Shown: in pieces, positions 59,243-64,000 of the stretch
Numbering within the stretch: position 1 is the stretch's first letter
Layout: every line of letters starts with the position of its first letter
Assembly: GCA_963720785.1 (NCBI GenBank)
Contig: CAVRGQ010000004.1
Location: 868,001 to 932,000 of the forward strand
DNA: 64,000 bases
Direction: 5' to 3'
Source of the DNA: CAVRGQ01 sp963720785
Lineage (GTDB): Bacteria; Actinomycetota; Acidimicrobiia; IMCC26256; DASPTH01
The notes under the pieces: generated by a model
The model's database searches: none
What the model saw: the letters and a program-made list of their open reading frames with translations, nothing else
Told to the model about the DNA's origin: nothing
Program-made: the position numbers and the translations under genes

Positions 59243-60418
59243 ATGGAGATCGGGTACACCTCGGAGCAGCTGGCGATGCAGCAGGAGCTGCGCGCCTACT
59301 ACGAGAAGCTGCTCGACCCCGCGACCGTCGCCGAGCTGCACGAGTCGCATGCAGTGGGCGAAGCGCCCCGCCGCATCTGGAAGCAGATGTGCGCCGACGG
59401 CTGGGCCGGCATCGGCTGGCCGAAGGAGTACGGCGGTCAGGGCCGCTCGGCCATCGAGCAGTTCATCTTCTTCGACGAGTCGATGCGCGCCGGCGCGCCG
59501 GTGCCGATGCTCACGCTCAACAGCGTCGGCCCCACGATCATGGCGTTCGGCACCGACGAGCAGAAGGCCGACTACCTGCCGCGCATCCTCTCCGGTGACA
59601 TCCACTTCTGCATCGGCTACTCGGAGCCCGGCGCCGGCACCGACCTCGCATCGCTCAAGACGCGTGCGGTGCGCGACGGCGACTCCTATGTGATCAACGG
59701 CCAGAAGATGTGGACGTCGCTCTCCAGCGACGCCGACTACTGCTGGCTCGCAGTGCGCACCGACCCCGATGCCGCGAAGCACAAGGGCATCTCGATGATC
59801 CTCGTGCCGATGGACACGCCGGGGATCACGCTGTCGCCGCTGAACCTGCTCGGCACCCACGACATCAACGCGGTGTTCTTCGAAGACGTCATCGTGCCCG
59901 CGGCCAACATCGTCGGTGGTGAGAACCACGGGTGGAAGCTCGTCACCAACCAGCTCAACCACGAGCGCGTCACGCTGTTCGCGAGTGGCGTGATGGACCG
60001 TGCGCTCACCGAGGTCATGCAGTACGCGCAGGAGACGAAGCTGCCCGACGGTCGTCGGGTGATCGACCAGCCGTGGGTGCAGCACAACCTCGCCAAGGTC
60101 CAGGCCAAGACCGAGGTCGTGCGCCTCATGAACTGGCAGGTCGCGTGGGAGGCCACCCAGGGCATCCTCGACATCGGCCACTGCTCCGCGCTCAAGGTCT
60201 ACGGCAGCGAGCTCAACATGGAGGGCTACCAGCTCCTCATGGAGATCCTCGGCCCGGTGTCGTACCTCGAGCCCGACGCACCCGGCGCGGTGCTCAAGTC
60301 GCGCCTCCAGCAGGGCACGCGCGGTGCGATCATCCTCACCTTCGGCGGTGGGGTCAACGAGATGCAACGAGACCTGATCTCCCAGTTCACGCTGGGCTTC
60401 CCGAGGGCTGACCGCTGA
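59243..60418 (+). CDS. Acyl-CoA dehydrogenase, FadE29-like subunit
   Basis: The 391-aa ACAD has GYSEPGAGTDLASLKTRAVRDGDSYVINGQKMWTS, WPKEYGGQG, AAKHKGISMILVPMDTPG, and a C-terminus IILTFGGGVNEMQRDL, where the classic Glu-bearing loop is glycine-rich. This matches FadE29-type subunits of heteromeric α2β2 steroid side-chain dehydrogenases. The stop shares one base with the next ACAD start (TGATG), consistent with a co-folded pair. ATG 59243 follows CAGGAG. Confidence 0.85.
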   Translation: MEIGYTSEQLAMQQELRAYYEKLLDPATVAELHESHAVGEAPRRIWKQMCADGWAGIGWPKEYGGQGRSAIEQFIFFDESMRAGAPVPMLTLNSVGPTIMAFGTDEQKADYLPRILSGDIHFCIGYSEPGAGTDLASLKTRAVRDGDSYVINGQKMWTSLSSDADYCWLAVRTDPDAAKHKGISMILVPMDTPGITLSPLNLLGTHDINAVFFEDVIVPAANIVGGENHGWKLVTNQLNHERVTLFASGVMDRALTEVMQYAQETKLPDGRRVIDQPWVQHNLAKVQAKTEVVRLMNWQVAWEATQGILDIGHCSALKVYGSELNMEGYQLLMEILGPVSYLEPDAPGAVLKSRLQQGTRGAIILTFGGGVNEMQRDLISQFTLGFPRADR

Positions 60419-61494
60419 TGGACTTCTCCTTCTCCTCCGACCAGCAGGACCTCCGCGGGCTCGCGGCCAAGATCCTGTCCGACGCCACCACGCTCGAGCG
60501 CACGAAGCAGGTCGTCGCCGAACAGGACGGCTTCGACCGCGACCTCTGGGCCGCACTCGCCGAGGCCGGCATCGTCGGCATCTCGTTGCCCGAGTCGGTC
60601 GGCGGCGCGGGACTCGGCTTCCTCGAGACGTGCATCGTCCTCGAAGAGGTCGGCCGCACCGCGGCGCCGATCCCCGCGCTCGCCGTGATGGGCCTCGCCG
60701 CACCCGCATTGGCCGAGTTCGGGGTCAGCGCCGGTGTGGGTGACGCGCTCGAAGGCGTGGCCGACGGCACCCGCATCGTCACCGCCGCGCTCACCGAGGC
60801 GGTGGGCGACTCGTGGGCGCCGACCACCCGCGCCACCGCCGGCAAGCTCACGGGGGAGAAGGTGTGCGTGCCCGCCGGGCTCGACGCCGCCGCGATCGTC
60901 GTGTCGGCGGTGGACGGGATCTACCTCGTCGACCCGTCGGCGGAAGGGGTGACCGTCGAGCGACAGGACACGATGCTCGGCGCGCCGACCGCGCGCCTCG
61001 TGCTGCGCGACGCGCCGGCCACCAAGCTCGCCGGGCCCGAGGGGCTCACCTGGCTGTTGGAGCGGGCGCAGACCGCGATGACGGTGATGATGTCGGGTGC
61101 CGCGCAGGAGGCGCTGGTGCTCACCGCGAGCTACGTGAAGGAGCGCGAGCAGTTCGGGCGCGCCATCGCCACGTTCCAGGCGGTGAGCCAGCGCACGGCC
61201 GACACGTACATCAACAAGGAAGCGATGAAGCTCACCGCGTGGCAGGCGGCGTGGCGCATCGATGCCGGTCTGCCCGCGGCGGCGCAGGTCGACGCGGCGA
61301 AGTACTGGGCGGCGCAGGGCGGGCAGGACGTGCTCCTGGCCGCGCACCACCTGCACGGCGGTGTGGGTGTCGACCGCGACTACCCGCTGTACCGCTACTT
61401 CCTGCTGGCCAAGCAGCTCGAGCTCGACCTGGGATCCGAGACCCCCACGCTTGCGCACCTCGGCGCGCTCATCGCCGACACTCCGGTCGGCTAG
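60418..61494 (+). CDS. Acyl-CoA dehydrogenase, FadE28-like subunit
   Basis: The 358-aa ACAD is shorter and more divergent, starting MDFSFSSDQQDLRGLAAKIL. It has WAALAEAGIVGISLPESVGGAGLGFLET and the C-terminal AHHLHGGVGVDRDYPLYRYFLLAKQLELDLG. The pattern is that of FadE28/FadE31-33-type partners of the FadE29-type subunit. Its gene is coupled to the preceding ACAD and overlaps the convergent membrane-protein gene by 4 bp. Together they likely dehydrogenate a steroid side-chain or ring-derived acyl-CoA. Confidence 0.8.
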   Translation: MDFSFSSDQQDLRGLAAKILSDATTLERTKQVVAEQDGFDRDLWAALAEAGIVGISLPESVGGAGLGFLETCIVLEEVGRTAAPIPALAVMGLAAPALAEFGVSAGVGDALEGVADGTRIVTAALTEAVGDSWAPTTRATAGKLTGEKVCVPAGLDAAAIVVSAVDGIYLVDPSAEGVTVERQDTMLGAPTARLVLRDAPATKLAGPEGLTWLLERAQTAMTVMMSGAAQEALVLTASYVKEREQFGRAIATFQAVSQRTADTYINKEAMKLTAWQAAWRIDAGLPAAAQVDAAKYWAAQGGQDVLLAAHHLHGGVGVDRDYPLYRYFLLAKQLELDLGSETPTLAHLGALIADTPVG

Positions 61495-62576
61495 GCCGCG
61501 ACGGGCTCCAACACGGGGCTGAAGGCCGGGAGCGCCATCGCGGCGATGCCGGCGTCGATGCGGCGGTGACGGCGGAGGGTCACGCCCCACGCGGCGCCGC
61601 CGGCGAGCAGCGGGAGCCAGAGGTCGAGCAGGCGGAAGGCGACGACCGCGGCCGCGGCCATCGGCGCGCTCACGCCGTTCGCGATCAGGAGGGCACCGAG
61701 TGAAGCGTCGGCCACGCCGATCCCGCCCGGCAGCGGGCCGACCAGCGACGCCATGAGCGTGAGCGTGTACACGAGCAACACGGTCGCCACGGAGAGGTGG
61801 ATGCCGAGGCCGCTGAGCACGAGCATCAACCCGGCGAACCCGAGGAGCTTGCCGGCGACCGCGGTGAGCACCAGCGGTGACGCGGCCTTGGGGTCGCGGC
61901 GCAGACGACCGAGCGCGTCGGACAGCTCGCCGGCGGCGGATGCGTCGCCCGTGCGCACCGGCTCCGGCTTGCCGAGCATGCGGCGACCGCGTGTCGCGAC
62001 GGCGTTGCCGAGGCGTGCCGCCCGTTCGAGGATCGAGCGCCGGGACGCGACCAGCACCACACCCACACCGACGACCAGCGCGTACGCACCGGACGCCACG
62101 GCGCCGAAGAGGGCGGTCCCGTGCAGGCCACCGGCGGCCCAACTCGACGCCACCGCCGCGGTGATGAGCACCACGAGGGAAATGGTCTCCGCGAGCTTGG
62201 TGGAGATGTAGGCCGCGGCCACCCGGGCGCGGCAGTGGCCCTCGCGTTCGGCGTGGGCGAAGTAGGGGACCAGGCCGGCGGCGCCCCCGGACTTCACGAC
62301 CTTGTTGGTCGCGTAGGAGGCCGCCGAGAGGCTGGTCATGGTGGGCAGCGAGGCGGGCAGCTCGACCAGTCGGAACGAGGCCCGGGCCTGCAGCCCGCGG
62401 TTGACGACGCCGAGCAGCACGAGGGCGAGGGCGATCGGCAGCACGTGCGGCCCCATGGAGGCCACGTTGCCGATCGCCGGGAGGAGGTCGCCACCGTGGA
62501 CGACCAGGAACCACCCTGCTGCGAGCGCGAGCAGGCCCCCGAAGATTCTGGTGCCCCAGCCCGCGCGCGACGTCAT
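61491..62576 (-). CDS. LPG synthase-type flippase-like membrane protein (UPF0104)
   Basis: The 361-aa protein has about eight hydrophobic segments, e.g. GGLLALAAGWFLVVHGG, VLPIALALVLLGVVNRGL, TISLVVLITAAVASSWAAGG and LMASLVGPLPGGIGVADASLGALLI. The GPLPGGIGVADASLGALL motif is typical of lysylphosphatidylglycerol synthase TM/AglD-like proteins. A soluble central part (about residues 170-240) is basic. It may flip a lipid or polyprenyl substrate. It ends beside the FadE28-like gene and no partner gene is adjacent. Confidence 0.8.
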   Translation of the reverse strand: MTSRAGWGTRIFGGLLALAAGWFLVVHGGDLLPAIGNVASMGPHVLPIALALVLLGVVNRGLQARASFRLVELPASLPTMTSLSAASYATNKVVKSGGAAGLVPYFAHAEREGHCRARVAAAYISTKLAETISLVVLITAAVASSWAAGGLHGTALFGAVASGAYALVVGVGVVLVASRRSILERAARLGNAVATRGRRMLGKPEPVRTGDASAAGELSDALGRLRRDPKAASPLVLTAVAGKLLGFAGLMLVLSGLGIHLSVATVLLVYTLTLMASLVGPLPGGIGVADASLGALLIANGVSAPMAAAAVVAFRLLDLWLPLLAGGAAWGVTLRRHRRIDAGIAAMALPAFSPVLEPVAA

Positions 62577-62664
62577 GGGGACATCATCGTCACACGGGTT
62601 GAGAACTTGATGAGCGTAACCTTGCGATCAGGTAAATCCCTGGCGCCGGGTTCGTTGGTGTCGA

Positions 62665-64000
62665 TCACTCGAGCCACGGGGTCAGGGTCGGAGCGGGGTA
62701 CAGGCGGTCGGTGAGCGCCTGCATCTCCTCGGACACCCGGAACGCGTCGGCTTCGGGGTCGGCCGCGACGAGGGCCGCCTCGTTGCCGCACGGGAGTGTC
62801 GGCCGGCGGACCGACACCTGGAGGTCCACTTCGGGGTCGTTCCGGGTCCAGAGGCTGCGCCCGATGTTGTGGGCGAGCCGGTCCCGCTTCGACAGCGCCC
62901 ACGAAGCCCGTCCCCGGCCGGGGCCCTGGGCGGGTGCGCCGAGGAAGCGCCAGTGGAGGAAGCGCAGGATCGAGGTGTGGTCGTACACGGTGTGGTCGAC
63001 GAAGCCGGGGCGCGCGTAGGGAGACGCGACGATCGAGGGGACCCGGAACCCGGCCTGGGAGAAGTCGTTGGCATCCACGCGGCTGGCGCGGTCGTCGGGG
63101 AGGTGTGGGGGTGCGACGTGGTCGAAGAACCCACCCCATTCGTCGAAGCACAACACGAAGAGGCTGCGAGCCCACTGGGGGCTCTGCACCAGTGCCCCGA
63201 AGGTCTCGAGGACGAAGCGCTCCCCGGTGTTGATGCACCCGCGCGGATGGTCGTCGGTCCGGAACGGTCCGCTGAACGCGGGCGCCACGAACGTGAAGTT
63301 CGGCAGCGTGCCGTTCGCGCAGTCCTCGAAGTAGCGGTCGAGCACGCGGATGTACGGATCCATGCGGGTTCCGTAGACGAGGAGGGACGCGGGGGAGTCG
63401 CCGTAGTAGTACGCCGCGGGGACGCCCGCCGTGGTGAGCCGATCCCAGATGGTCACGTCGTCGTATACGCCGGGGCGCAGCGGTCCGGGGTCGTTCTTGC
63501 GGCCCTCCGACTGCGCGGAGTGGAAGTACATGCGGTTGGGGAACGTCGGCCCCAGCAACGAGGCGAAGTGGTGGTCGTTCACCGTGAACCGGTGCGACAG
63601 TGCGGCGTGCACGGGCAGGTCGTCGGCGGTGTAGTAGCCGACCGCGCTCTCCTTGTTGCGCGAACCCGTCGACAGGAACCCGTGGTCGCGTTGTGCCCGA
63701 CCCTCGTTCCAGCCGTGGGCGGGCGAGGGGCCGGTGCAGATGCGGTACGGGTTCGGGTCCTCGGGTTTGGCGACGAGCCGTTCCGTCGACACCAGTGTCC
63801 CGGACGGGTCGGGATACTGCAGGTGCTGACGCGCCGCGACGCTGAAGTTGGCGCCGTAGCGGCGGCGGCCGGCGTCGAGGTAGGCCTGGTCCCGGCCCAG
63901 CCAACCGAGGAAGTGGTCGAAGGAACGGTTCTCCATCATCAGGACGACGACGGTGTCGATGGGGCAGTCGCCGGCGGCGCCGGCGACGAGGGGTGCGGGC
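62665..64000 (-). CDS. Phospholipase C/alkaline phosphatase-superfamily phosphoesterase (5' truncated)
   Basis: The gene runs off the right edge; about 445 residues are present. Reading in frame, PIDTVVVLMMENRSFDHFLG opens the family domain, followed by FASLLGPTFPNRMYF, DEWGGFFDHVAPPHLPDD and VPSIVASPYARPGFVDHTVYDHTSILRFLHWRF. These are the metal- and substrate-site segments of the acid-phosphatase/phospholipase C family (PF04185). The start and any signal peptide are outside the window, so a secreted location is expected but not seen. Phosphate or phospholipid cleavage is the family role. Confidence 0.9.
   Translation of the reverse strand, partial: PAPLVAGAAGDCPIDTVVVLMMENRSFDHFLGWLGRDQAYLDAGRRRYGANFSVAARQHLQYPDPSGTLVSTERLVAKPEDPNPYRICTGPSPAHGWNEGRAQRDHGFLSTGSRNKESAVGYYTADDLPVHAALSHRFTVNDHHFASLLGPTFPNRMYFHSAQSEGRKNDPGPLRPGVYDDVTIWDRLTTAGVPAAYYYGDSPASLLVYGTRMDPYIRVLDRYFEDCANGTLPNFTFVAPAFSGPFRTDDHPRGCINTGERFVLETFGALVQSPQWARSLFVLCFDEWGGFFDHVAPPHLPDDRASRVDANDFSQAGFRVPSIVASPYARPGFVDHTVYDHTSILRFLHWRFLGAPAQGPGRGRASWALSKRDRLAHNIGRSLWTRNDPEVDLQVSVRRPTLPCGNEAALVAADPEADAFRVSEEMQALTDRLYPAPTLTPWLE

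Overview
The window is very GC-rich, densely coded, and uses GTG and TTG starts as well as ATG. It carries F420-dependent luciferase-like enzymes, DUF2510, a DUF222-HNH protein, leaderless promoters and a mycobacterial-type LexA box. This points to an Actinomycetota chromosome. An Acidimicrobiia-like or mycobacteria-related lineage is possible, but I cannot fix it from the sequence. I see 69 protein genes or gene remnants and no rRNA, tRNA, IS element or CRISPR array.

The contents are almost entirely lipid/steroid-type catabolism: three P450s, four acyl-CoA dehydrogenases (ACADs), seven short-chain dehydrogenases (SDRs) plus two epimerase-like proteins, six luciferase-like F420 enzymes, four enoyl-CoA hydratase/isomerase proteins, MaoC hydratases, thiolase/aldolase-DUF35 pairs, a CaiB CoA-transferase, two amidohydrolases, four NTF2-like proteins, a BKACE enzyme and a molybdopterin enzyme.

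Layout: (i) 1-11.1 kb: the tail of a PEP-utilising enzyme, a P450 with an amine-dehydrogenase-like reductase, a FadE30-like ACAD, a TPP enzyme, and an SDR-amidohydrolase-molybdoenzyme operon. (ii) 11.1-18.9 kb: a P450-ACAD-CocE hydrolase-VOC operon divergent from a kinase and an enoyl-CoA hydratase. The kinase plus ACAD resemble a split version of animal ACAD10/11. (iii) 18.9-28.5 kb: BKACE with an unknown Cys-rich partner, bicupin, a zinc-motif protein, epimerase, SDR, and a thiolase-DUF35-NTF2 operon. (iv) 28.5-37 kb: a NTF2-F420-SDR-amidohydrolase-CYP142-like-lipocalin operon, hydratase, F420 enzyme, alcohol dehydrogenase. (v) 37-43.9 kb: MarR and TetR regulators, an IpdF-like SDR, an Rv3549c-like SDR, GNAT, and an SOS-controlled HNH protein. 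(vi) 44.4-55.8 kb: echA20-ipdA-ipdB-ipdC-maoC, the actinobacterial core for opening the last two steroid rings (HIP pathway), followed by MaoC, CoA-transferase, KAS-III-like/DUF35, thiolase and aldolase genes. (vii) 55.8-64 kb: SDR, ferritin-like protein, epimerase, F420 enzyme, FadE29/FadE28-like pair, a flippase-like membrane protein and a truncated phospholipase C family gene.

Two sets of operator-like sites tie loci together. One is a TTGKATACRAKATM motif in three divergent promoters (2.4, 6.7 and 17.0 kb). The other is an ATCTGACG-N3-CGTCAGRT palindrome over the leaderless promoters of echA20-ipdABC and of the 50.7 kb operon. Nine otherwise intact genes carry single-base frameshifts, which look more like consensus-sequence errors than decay, so their products are described as repaired proteins.
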